DNA from: an uncultured Saprospirales bacterium
GTDB taxonomy: Bacteria > Bacteroidota > Bacteroidia > Chitinophagales > Saprospiraceae
Length of the DNA: 7,755 nucleotides
Direction: 5' to 3'
NCBI GenBank assembly: GCA_937926355.1
Contig: CALAZP010000144.1
Span: 1 to 7,755 of the forward strand
A program made the position numbers and the translations under genes. Shown here one piece after another: positions 1 to 5,517 of the stretch. The notes under the pieces were generated by a model that was not told the DNA's origin, did not search any database, and saw nothing but the letters and a program-made list of their open reading frames with translations. Numbering within the stretch: the first letter of the stretch is position 1; each line of letters begins with the position of its first letter.

Positions 1-178
1 TCACCCAAAGCCTACCAAAAAATCCCTCCAACAAAACAATCCTTTGATCATTTTTCCCGTAAGGGACTGCAAAATTAAAATGAAAAATTGACACCACCAA
101 ATAAAAATTTAAAAACTGTAAACATTTATTTTTTCCGTGTCTAATCGCTGTCTATAAACTTTTCTATCGAAGCGGATG

Positions 179-209
179 CAAATGTAAACTCAATTTTAAT
201 TCTGTGCAA
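179..209 (-). promoter_or_regulatory. Bacteroidota-type promoter directed out of the window to the left
   Basis: Read on the minus strand, TTG (209-207) is followed by a 20-nt spacer and TACATTTG (186-179). This fits TTG-N19-21-TAnnTTTG, the consensus of the primary sigma factor in Bacteroidota, in both boxes and in spacing. Transcription would start near 172 and run left. The target gene is not in the window. The call rests on motif match only. Confidence 0.5.
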
Positions 210-309
210 CCTAAATTCAAAAATAAAAATATCTATATATACAAACTACACATTATCAATAAAATGCATTTGAAAAAAAATTTCAACACCGCCTCCACTC
301 ATATTTGCT

Positions 310-317
310 TAACTTTG
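310..317 (+). promoter_or_regulatory. Probable -7 box of the serC promoter
   Basis: TAACTTTG matches TAnnTTTG exactly and lies 27 nt before the serC ATG, which gives a leader of about 20 nt, plausible for this phylum. No clear TTG is found 19-21 nt upstream, so the -33 side is unsupported. A second near match, CATATTTG at 300-307, overlaps the upstream flank and differs at the first base. Confidence 0.4.
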
Positions 318-344
318 TCATTCATTTAAACCACCCATCTAATA

Positions 345-1415
345 ATGAAAAAACATAATTTTAACGCAGGCCCAGCTATCTTACCTGCTTCTGTTATCGC
401 ACAAGCTAGTGAAGCTGCAGCAGATTTTAATGGAAGCGGCATGTCCATACTAGAAATTTCCCACCGAAGCCCCGATTTCGTACCTCTTTTAGATGAAGCT
501 ACCCACCTGGTAAAAGAGCTAATAGGCCTTTCTGATGAGTACGAAGTCCTATTCCTCACCGGAGGAGCCAGCTCACAATTCTTTATGACGGCAATGAATC
601 TTCTTCCTTCCAACGGAAAAGCAGCCTATGTAGATACCGGTAGCTGGTCGGCTAAAGCCATAAAAGAAGCCAAGCGTTTTGGAGAAATTTCCGTAGTGGC
701 CTCCTCTAAAGAAACCAATTATAATTTTATCCCCAAAGATTATTCAGTACCTACTGATTCTGCTTATTTACATATCACTACGAATAATACCATCTTCGGA
801 ACCCAATACAAAAAGTTACCCGACACCTCCGTCCCACTGGTAGCCGATATGTCTTCCGATATTATGTCTAAACCTATAGATTATAAAAGATTCTCCGTCA
901 TTTATGCCGGTGCCCAAAAAAACTTAGGACCCGCTGGAACCACACTCGTCATAGTCAAAAAAGATGCTCTAGGACATACAGGCAGAGATCTGCCTTCTAT
1001 GGTAAACTATCAAACGCATATCGATAACCAATCTTCTTTTAATACTCCACCCGTTTTTCCCATCTACGTAACCCTACTTACCCTGAGGTGGATTAAAGCA
1101 TTAGGCGGCTTGCAAAAAATGAATCAGCACAATGAAATGAAAGCGGGCAAACTCTACGATGCACTAGATGCCAATCCACTATTTGTCGGTACCGCAGCCA
1201 AAGAAGATCGATCTGATATGAATGTTACTTTTTTACTCCAAGACGATAGCCTGCAAAAAGATTTTCTCGAGATCTGTAAAGCTGCCGATATAGAAGGTAT
1301 TAAAGGACACCGATCCGTAGGAGGATTCAGAGCATCCATCTACAATGCGCTACCCATGGAAAGTATAGAACACCTCATTGAGGTGATGAATGATTTCGCC
1401 ACCAAAAAAGGCTAA
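345..1415 (+). CDS. serC: Phosphoserine aminotransferase
   Basis: This is a class V, PLP-dependent transaminase that converts 3-phosphohydroxypyruvate and glutamate to O-phosphoserine and 2-oxoglutarate, the second step of serine synthesis in the cytoplasm. In SerC of other bacteria the same enzyme can also act in vitamin B6 synthesis. At 356 residues it has the family's usual length. The N-terminus FNAGPAxLP (residues 6-14) is typical. H40-R41 is the conserved substrate-binding HR, GGASSQF (73-79) is the PLP phosphate-binding loop, W101 is the expected ring-stacking Trp, D168 is the pyridine-nitrogen Asp, and K192 in AGAQKN is the Schiff-base lysine. The C-terminal GHRSVGGFRAS (321-331) binds substrate phosphate. 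The ATG at 345 places FNAGP where the family has it. The usual partner serA is not downstream; a metallopeptidase gene is, 3 nt away, so the two are probably cotranscribed. Confidence 0.97.
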   Translation: MKKHNFNAGPAILPASVIAQASEAAADFNGSGMSILEISHRSPDFVPLLDEATHLVKELIGLSDEYEVLFLTGGASSQFFMTAMNLLPSNGKAAYVDTGSWSAKAIKEAKRFGEISVVASSKETNYNFIPKDYSVPTDSAYLHITTNNTIFGTQYKKLPDTSVPLVADMSSDIMSKPIDYKRFSVIYAGAQKNLGPAGTTLVIVKKDALGHTGRDLPSMVNYQTHIDNQSSFNTPPVFPIYVTLLTLRWIKALGGLQKMNQHNEMKAGKLYDALDANPLFVGTAAKEDRSDMNVTFLLQDDSLQKDFLEICKAADIEGIKGHRSVGGFRASIYNALPMESIEHLIEVMNDFATKKG

Positions 1416-1418
1416 AGA

Positions 1419-2135
1419 TTGGAAATAAAAGTGCTCAAGGAAAGGCGCAAAACCGCCTCTTGTAGCTTTAAGGATGGAACCTTAGTGGTAAAAATGCCTT
1501 TTTGGATTACCCAAACAGAAGAACAAAGGGTTATGGAACGCTTTGTGAATTGGGCAAATAAAAGGGTAGCTAAAAATCCCCACCTGCTATTACCCCATCA
1601 ACTTCCATCTTATCAAACTGGCCAAAAGGTTCGGGTGGGTGACCATCAATTTTTTCTCTTTATTTACCCAGACCTTCCTCCGGTGAGTATTAAAAAGGAT
1701 ATTCTAAATAACCCATTGAGCCATATTCTATCCATCAAATCTATCCATAAAACACCCGAACACCTTCATAAAGTCGTCGCCAAAAAAATTGGGAAATATT
1801 TTCTTCCCACAGTAAAAGAAAGAGTAAATCAACTCAATCAATTACATTTTCAGCAACCTATTGGAGCCGTTCAATTAAAATATATGAAATCGAGATGGGG
1901 ATCCTGTTCAAGTAAAGGAAATATAAGCCTTTCGTCTAGACTCTTGCTCGCTCCACCAATAGTTATGGATTATGTTATTATTCACGAACTGGCCCACCGA
2001 CTAGAAATGAATCACTCTCCTAAATTCTGGAGGCTCGTTAAACTGGCAGACCCTACTTATAAACAAAAAGAAGAATGGTTGAAAAGGAATGGTCGGACAT
2101 GTGAGTTCTTCCCCACTAATTCATCCGACCATTAA
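1419..2135 (+). CDS. YgjP/DUF45-type zinc metallopeptidase (COG1451)
   Basis: This is a 238-residue, probably cytosolic protein of the YgjP-like family, grouped with the gluzincin (M48-like) metallopeptidases. Its substrate is unknown. The C-terminal half carries the family signature: KSRWGSCSS (157-165), then HELAH (H189, E190, H193) and a third likely zinc ligand at H199 in MNHSPKFW. The N-terminal half (about 1-110) is the variable beta-rich part, beginning with the typical ERRKTxSxSFKDGxLVVKMP pattern. There is no signal peptide or membrane segment. The start is a TTG at 1419, because an in-frame TAA (the serC stop) lies 3 nt before it. The next options are GTG at 1431 and a much later ATG at codon 26, which would cut into the conserved beginning. 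Tight spacing suggests translation coupled to serC. The gene ends 5 nt from the convergent rplI stop. Confidence 0.9.
   Translation: MEIKVLKERRKTASCSFKDGTLVVKMPFWITQTEEQRVMERFVNWANKRVAKNPHLLLPHQLPSYQTGQKVRVGDHQFFLFIYPDLPPVSIKKDILNNPLSHILSIKSIHKTPEHLHKVVAKKIGKYFLPTVKERVNQLNQLHFQQPIGAVQLKYMKSRWGSCSSKGNISLSSRLLLAPPIVMDYVIIHELAHRLEMNHSPKFWRLVKLADPTYKQKEEWLKRNGRTCEFFPTNSSDH
2088..2133. terminator. Inverted repeat, likely bidirectional terminator between convergent genes
   Basis: AATGGTCGGA (2088-2097) and TCCGACCATT (2124-2133) form a perfect 10-bp stem with a 26-nt loop. The plus-strand side is followed by AATTTATTTAATC and the minus-strand side by CCTTTTC, so it could stop transcripts from both the peptidase gene and rplI. 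The stem lies inside the last 16 codons and stop of the peptidase gene. The loop is long and the U-tracts are imperfect, so efficiency is uncertain. Confidence 0.55.
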
Positions 2136-2140
2136 TTTAT

Positions 2141-2587
2141 TTAATCGTTGACTACCTCAATGGCAATCTTTTGATGTACTTCAGGGTGAAAATGAACCTC
2201 TGCTTTGTAGCTTCCCAATTCTTTAACCTCCTCAGGAATATGAATGAGCCTACGCTCTAATTCTATTTCAAACTGGTCCTTAATAGCTGCCGCAATCTGA
2301 ACATTGGTTACACTACCGAAAATCTTTCCAGTTGTTCCAGCTTTTGCTCCAATTTTAACGGTCGCACCAGCTAATTTAGCAGCCAAAGCCTTATATTCAG
2401 AAATCTTCTGAGCCTCAACCTCAGCTTCCTTGGCTTTTAATTCGTCTAATTTTCCTTTATTAGCCGCATTCGCTATAATGGCCATCCCCTGCGGAATCAA
2501 ATAATTCCTCGCATATCCAGGCTTAACACTAACAATCTCGTGCTTGCCACCTACTTTGTCTATATGTTCTAAAAGAATAATATCCAT
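2141..2587 (-). CDS. rplI: 50S ribosomal protein L9 (bL9)
   Basis: L9 binds 23S rRNA near the L1 stalk base with its N-domain and reaches across the ribosome with its C-domain, and it helps maintain reading frame. At 148 residues it is full length. The N-domain shows the hallmark MDIILLEHIDKVG start and GYARNYLIP (residues 24-32). A charged, Ala/Lys/Glu-rich connecting helix spans about 41-74. The C-domain (75-147) contains GKIFGSVT (87-94). It is the last gene of the rpsF-rpsR-rplI operon, 13 nt after rpsR. No Shine-Dalgarno sequence precedes the ATG, in line with ribosomal genes of this phylum. Its 3' end faces the peptidase gene across 5 nt. Confidence 0.98.
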   Translation of the reverse strand: MDIILLEHIDKVGGKHEIVSVKPGYARNYLIPQGMAIIANAANKGKLDELKAKEAEVEAQKISEYKALAAKLAGATVKIGAKAGTTGKIFGSVTNVQIAAAIKDQFEIELERRLIHIPEEVKELGSYKAEVHFHPEVHQKIAIEVVND

Positions 2588-2600
2588 AAGAATTGATTTA

Positions 2601-2867
2601 CTATTTTAATAAGTCAGTTACATAAGGTAATATAGCCAAATGTCTCGCACGCTTAACAGCAGTGGAAACTTTACGCTGGTATTTCAAAGAATTACCTGTT
2701 ATCCTCCTGGGAAGAATCTTACCTTGTTCATTTACAAATTGCTTCAAAAATTCAGCGTCTTTGTAATCGATGTGCTTAATTCCAAACTTACGGAATCTAC
2801 AATATTTAGATCTGTTTTGACCTATTTTGGGGTTGCTTAAAAACTTTATATCGTCTCTTGAAGCCAT
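2601..2867 (-). CDS. rpsR: 30S ribosomal protein S18 (bS18)
   Basis: This is a small-subunit protein that forms a heterodimer with S6 on the platform and contacts 16S rRNA. It is 88 residues long. The conserved core is present: KYCRFRKFGI (21-30), the DYKD segment (34-37), and the basic ILPRRITGNSLKYQRKVS stretch (51-68) followed by AVKRARHLAILPY (70-82). The basic N-terminal extension is of normal length. It lies 38 nt downstream of rpsF, whose product is its binding partner, so the operon makes both halves of the dimer together. The ATG at 2867 is preceded by A/T-rich sequence with no Shine-Dalgarno. Confidence 0.98.
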   Translation of the reverse strand: MASRDDIKFLSNPKIGQNRSKYCRFRKFGIKHIDYKDAEFLKQFVNEQGKILPRRITGNSLKYQRKVSTAVKRARHLAILPYVTDLLK

Positions 2868-2905
2868 TTTGAATTGTTTTAATTGATAAAAATAATTGAA
2901 TCAGC

Positions 2906-3304
2906 TTACCCTTCCTTCTCCTCTTCCTCCTTCTGCGCAGCCGCAGCTGCATCCGCCGCCTTCTTCCTGTTTCCAACTTTTCCGTCTCTCTTATCTTGGT
3001 TGTACTGCACCCCATACTTATCTAGGGAAATAACCAAGAACCTCATGATGCGCTCGTCTCTTCGCATAGCCAATTCTAAAGCATCAATAATAGAAACCGT
3101 TTCGCCGGCAAATTCAATACAAAAGTAAACACCTGAGTGTCTCTTTTTAATAGGATAGGCCAATTGGCGCAACCCCATTTCTTCAACGTGAACAATCTTG
3201 GCTCCCGATTGGGAAATTTGATTCTCATACGTCTGAGCTGTCGATTTAATTTCTTCCCCTGACAGCACTGGGTCAACGATGAATGTTACTTCGTAATTTC
3301 TCAT
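2906..3304 (-). CDS. rpsF: 30S ribosomal protein S6 (bS6)
   Basis: S6 is a platform protein of the 30S subunit and pairs with S18. It is 132 residues long. The ferredoxin-like core (about 1-100) begins MRNYEVTFIVDP and includes GLRQLAYPIKKRHSGVYF (44-61) and RRDERIMRFLVI (81-92). Beyond the core is a low-complexity tail (about 102-132) that is basic at first, then Ala-rich, then Glu/Lys-rich. It ends with EEEEKEG and is probably disordered. This is the first gene of the operon, driven by the promoter at 3344-3373. The ATG at 3304 gives the standard MRNYE start. Confidence 0.98.
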   Translation of the reverse strand: MRNYEVTFIVDPVLSGEEIKSTAQTYENQISQSGAKIVHVEEMGLRQLAYPIKKRHSGVYFCIEFAGETVSIIDALELAMRRDERIMRFLVISLDKYGVQYNQDKRDGKVGNRKKAADAAAAAQKEEEEKEG

Positions 3305-3343
3305 TGGATCAGACTATATTTAATAATTAGTTAAAAAAGAGTG

Positions 3344-3373
3344 CAAATATAAAGGATTATTCCGAATAATCAA
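3344..3373 (-). promoter_or_regulatory. Promoter of the rpsF-rpsR-rplI operon
   Basis: On the minus strand, TTG (3373-3371), a 19-nt spacer and TATATTTG (3351-3344) match the Bacteroidota promoter consensus in both boxes and in spacing. The predicted start near 3337 leaves a leader of roughly 33 nt before the rpsF ATG. The -33 TTG overlaps the TGA stop of the upstream MORN-caspase gene (3372-3370), so promoter and gene end are fused. The spacer is almost wholly occupied by a palindrome. Confidence 0.75.
3355..3371. promoter_or_regulatory. Palindrome filling the rpsF promoter spacer (operator candidate)
   Basis: GATTATTC-C-GAATAATC has two perfect 8-nt arms around one central base. It sits between the -33 and -7 boxes of the ribosomal operon promoter, where a bound dimer would block polymerase. 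As RNA read from the MORN-caspase gene it could form a 6-bp, AT-only stem, followed by CTTTATATTTG rather than a U-run, so it would be a poor terminator. A regulator is inferred; none is identified. Confidence 0.4.
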
Positions 3374-5307
3374 GGCCTTACAGAAACCGTCATGTTTTCA
3401 TCGTAATCCCCATCAATAACAGGTGACTGCGCATTGTGGGTATAACCCCTTACTTCTCGGTACACAAAATCGTACAATTCCTTAATGGTAACCAAACGGT
3501 TATTATCTGAATCAGCCTCCCCCTTTAATCCCCGAATCAGATAATGGCTGAATACCCCCTGCCGTACTTCACTGGATTCCAGAGAAGTCTCTTCACTCTT
3601 CGAAGATAAAATCAATGCCGTTCCTCTTCTGGCACTTGCTAACGTCGAGTAATAATCCGTCAAAATATTCCCAATATCCCCTCCTCGCATGGAAAGCAAA
3701 CTACCGGAATGACAGGCATCTGCAATACATACCTTATACTTAGCCGGTGACCGATCCAATAGCGCAGTGATTTCATTGTGAAACAGTTTATTGCCATACC
3801 CATCAAAATCAATGGGTAAAAATGCCCCTTGTAAACCGTGCCCAGAAAAATATAAAAACAATAAATCTTCCGGCCCAGCTTGACTGAAAACCGACTGCAT
3901 GGTTCTCAATATATTACTTCGTGTCGCATCTTCATCTATCAAAATATTGATTTGTTCATCGGGTAAAGCACCCCCCTGAGGACTTTTTAGAAATGCATAA
4001 ATCCTATAGGCATCATCGTCCGTATAGCGCAAAGCCGGCATATGCTTGTAAGCAGCTACCCCAATAATTAAAGCCCATACTTTTGGCCTGTCCACCTCCT
4101 GATCCTCTTCCAAACTATCAAAAATAGGCTGAGGGGGCATCCCTACCCCAACTTCTTCCTTCCTTTTTCCTACAAAAATTCCCTTTTCCCAAAAACCCTC
4201 CTTTTCCGTCCCATCCACTAAATACAAAGTACCATATCCTTCCAAGTTCGCCGCTTTCATGCCTCCTTCATATCGGTTTCCATTGGCATAGGTCACTAAT
4301 CCACTACCATCCGGAACCCCCGCTTTAAAAGTGCCCATATAAGACGTTCCATCGTCGTATATATAAGTGCCATAGCCCTCCATACAATCTCCTTTGACAC
4401 AGCCTATCTGCTTGGACTCTCCTAAATATTCTCCCTCTCTCCATTGCCCTATAAATTGCGCACCATCCACTTTGGTTAATTGTCCCGTCCCTTCGGGAAA
4501 ACCTGCCTTAAATGAACCACTGTATAGGTCCCCATTAGCGTACTCAAATGATCCCTCGCCCCAAGGTTGACCTTCCTTAAAAAACCCACTATAACGACTC
4601 CCATCCGGATACCCATAGACCCCTTGCCCATTCCTACAATCTCCCGATATACAACCACTTTGAACTACCACCTCTCCCGGAGTTCTCCAATTTTCTTCAA
4701 AATTACCCTCCACATCTACTGGAAGCCCCTGATGCCACATTCCAGTGCGTTTGCTGCCATCAACATAGGTTTTCGTCCCATTGCCATGCGGTTGTCGCGC
4801 CTTCCATGATCCCTGATATTTGCTGCCGTCCGGATAATAACATATCCCTACCCCTTGAATTTCCCCTTCAAAAAATTCACCTACGTAAACCGCACCATTG
4901 GGGAATACATACATTCCCTGACCGTTTTGACAATTCCCCGATATACATCCCGATTCTCCCACACTCTTAGCTACCAATTCAGGTGCACCCTGGCCCCCCA
5001 AACTAGATTGCTCTAAAACCCCATTTTTCCATATTCCTTCTAAAATTCTACCTGACGGCAATATTTTTTTCCCTTTTCCATGCGGAAAACCATTTAACCA
5101 ATCCCCCTCATATTGGCTTCCATCTTGAAAATACCCCTTGCCCAATCCTGTAATTTGTCCACTGGTAAACTCACCGGCATATCGATAGAAATTAGGTCGT
5201 ACCAGAACGCCATAGCCATTTTGGCAATCTCCTGACAAACATTGTCCATTTAGCATTGTGGCCATCAGAAGCCCTGTAAAAACCAAAATAATCGGCCGCT
5301 TTTTCAT
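3370..5307 (-). CDS. Exported MORN-repeat protein with C-terminal caspase-like (C14) protease domain
   Basis: This is a 645-residue protein. The N-terminus MKKRPIILVFTGLLMATMLNG is a Sec signal peptide; cleavage near G21-Q22 looks likely, and C23 is not in a proper lipobox because the residue before it is Gln. Residues 23-376 hold four MORN-rich units, each opened by a C-x4-C motif. A linker (377-407) with a KRK and an acidic run leads to a caspase p20-like domain (about 408-640). It shows KVWALIIGVAAY (409-420), the catalytic His in YFSGHG (H490) and the catalytic Cys in DACHSG (C532), with GVFSHYLIRGLKGEAD (584-599) as in bacterial caspase-family proteins. No T9SS or other C-terminal sorting domain is apparent; the protein ends VRP. 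MORN repeats often mediate membrane or protein contact, and the caspase fold cuts peptides after basic or acidic residues depending on clade. The substrate is unknown. It is the only gene of its kind here and lies just upstream of the ribosomal operon, with 65 nt between its stop and rpsF. Confidence 0.9.
   Translation of the reverse strand: MKKRPIILVFTGLLMATMLNGQCLSGDCQNGYGVLVRPNFYRYAGEFTSGQITGLGKGYFQDGSQYEGDWLNGFPHGKGKKILPSGRILEGIWKNGVLEQSSLGGQGAPELVAKSVGESGCISGNCQNGQGMYVFPNGAVYVGEFFEGEIQGVGICYYPDGSKYQGSWKARQPHGNGTKTYVDGSKRTGMWHQGLPVDVEGNFEENWRTPGEVVVQSGCISGDCRNGQGVYGYPDGSRYSGFFKEGQPWGEGSFEYANGDLYSGSFKAGFPEGTGQLTKVDGAQFIGQWREGEYLGESKQIGCVKGDCMEGYGTYIYDDGTSYMGTFKAGVPDGSGLVTYANGNRYEGGMKAANLEGYGTLYLVDGTEKEGFWEKGIFVGKRKEEVGVGMPPQPIFDSLEEDQEVDRPKVWALIIGVAAYKHMPALRYTDDDAYRIYAFLKSPQGGALPDEQINILIDEDATRSNILRTMQSVFSQAGPEDLLFLYFSGHGLQGAFLPIDFDGYGNKLFHNEITALLDRSPAKYKVCIADACHSGSLLSMRGGDIGNILTDYYSTLASARRGTALILSSKSEETSLESSEVRQGVFSHYLIRGLKGEADSDNNRLVTIKELYDFVYREVRGYTHNAQSPVIDGDYDENMTVSVRP
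4180..5241 (-). repeat. Four tandem 74-residue Cys-pair/MORN units in the caspase protein
   Basis: The units are residues 23-96 (nt 5241-5020), 121-194 (4947-4726), 219-292 (4653-4432) and 303-376 (4401-4180). Each starts C-[LIV]-[SK]-G-[DN]-C-x-[NE]-G-x-G, contains three MORN-like Y/x-x-G-x-[FW] segments with DG turns, and closes with W-x-x-G. All four cores are exactly 74 residues, while the linkers differ (24, 24 and 10 residues). This shows ancient unit duplication with strict length conservation inside the unit. Confidence 0.85.
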
Positions 5308-5428
5308 GATTTTAGAATTGCCTACAAATATTACAAAAATTAATCAATTGAATGAAATCGTGAACCAAAAACAAAAATATAAGTTCCCACCTGACAGCGT
5401 TTTAGACATTTATACGTTGTTTAAGTAG
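5306..5428 (+). CDS. Possible 40-residue small ORF in the divergent gap
   Basis: An ATG at 5306, overlapping the divergent MORN-caspase start as CATG, opens 40 codons ending at TAG (5426-5428). The product would be rich in Asn, Lys, Ile and Leu, end in FPPDSVLDIYTLFK, and have no signal peptide or membrane segment. A strong terminator begins 20 nt after the stop, which is the main reason to list it. Against it: no promoter can be placed except inside the caspase gene, the region also holds a candidate minus-strand promoter, and an open frame of this size is not improbable in AT-rich DNA. It could be chance, or the degraded 3' end of a lost gene. I recognise no family. Confidence 0.2.
   Translation: MILELPTNITKINQLNEIVNQKQKYKFPPDSVLDIYTLFK
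5372..5379 (-). promoter_or_regulatory. Candidate -7 box of the MORN-caspase promoter
   Basis: TATTTTTG on the minus strand matches TAnnTTTG and lies 64 nt before the ATG at 5307. No TTG is present 19-21 nt upstream (5399-5403 reads gtttt on the plus strand), so only half of the promoter is supported. A one-mismatch alternative, AATATTTG (5332-5325), sits closer to the gene. Confidence 0.3.
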
Positions 5429-5448
5429 TTTGATGATATAGGCGTTTG

Positions 5449-5492
5449 AAAACAGCCCCTTTATTTACACTCACTTTTTAGGGGCTGTTTTT
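5449..5492 (+). terminator. Strong intrinsic terminator in the divergent gap
   Basis: AAAACAGCCCCT (5449-5460) pairs perfectly with AGGGGCTGTTTT (5480-5491) around a 19-nt AT-rich loop, followed on the plus strand by TCTATCTTT. On the minus strand the stem also ends in a short U-run. It lies 26 nt before the antiporter ATG, and no recognised plus-strand gene precedes it. It may end a short transcript from 5308-5448, attenuate the antiporter leader, or stop antisense transcription. Confidence 0.75.
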
Positions 5493-5493
5493 C

Positions 5494-5501
5494 TATCTTT
5501 A
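5494..5501 (+). promoter_or_regulatory. Candidate -7 box of the antiporter promoter
   Basis: TATCTTTA differs from TAnnTTTG only at the last base and lies 16 nt before the ATG at 5518, implying a leader of about 10 nt. The expected -33 position falls in the 3' part of the terminator loop (cactttttagg), which is T-rich but has no TTG. If the real promoter is further upstream, the terminator would act as an attenuator instead. Confidence 0.3.
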
Positions 5502-5517
5502 GGTCAAAATCCTAAAA

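Larger units (their letters stand above)
1..344. other. AT-rich intergenic region left of serC
   Basis: No coding region is supported on either strand. The longest ATG-initiated frames I could read are 21 codons or fewer (for example 264-332 on the plus strand, and a 16-codon minus-strand frame ending at the window edge). The region holds a complete minus-strand promoter candidate (179-209), which fires out of the window, and a plus-strand -7 box at 310-317 for serC. The minus-strand transcript would run at least about 170 nt inside the window without an obvious gene start, so its gene lies further left or it has a long leader. I recognise no riboswitch or other RNA fold here. Confidence 0.7.

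Noticed and set aside
55..66. Small hairpin TCCC-GTAA-GGGA in the left intergenic region
   Set aside because: A 4-bp stem without a U-tract is expected by chance.
264..332. 21-codon plus-strand ORF before serC as a leader peptide
   Set aside because: It has no run of regulatory codons or attenuator stems, and it overlaps the likely -7 box of serC.
3305..3343. S6:S18-binding autoregulatory leader upstream of rpsF
   Set aside because: The predicted leader is only about 33 nt and AT-rich, and I see no CCG-bulged stem of the known S6:S18 motif.
2141..5307. MORN-caspase gene as part of a defence or conflict island
   Set aside because: Neighbours are ribosomal proteins and an ion antiporter; no nuclease, NTPase sensor, toxin or mobile element is nearby. 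The gene itself is kept as a finding on its architecture only.
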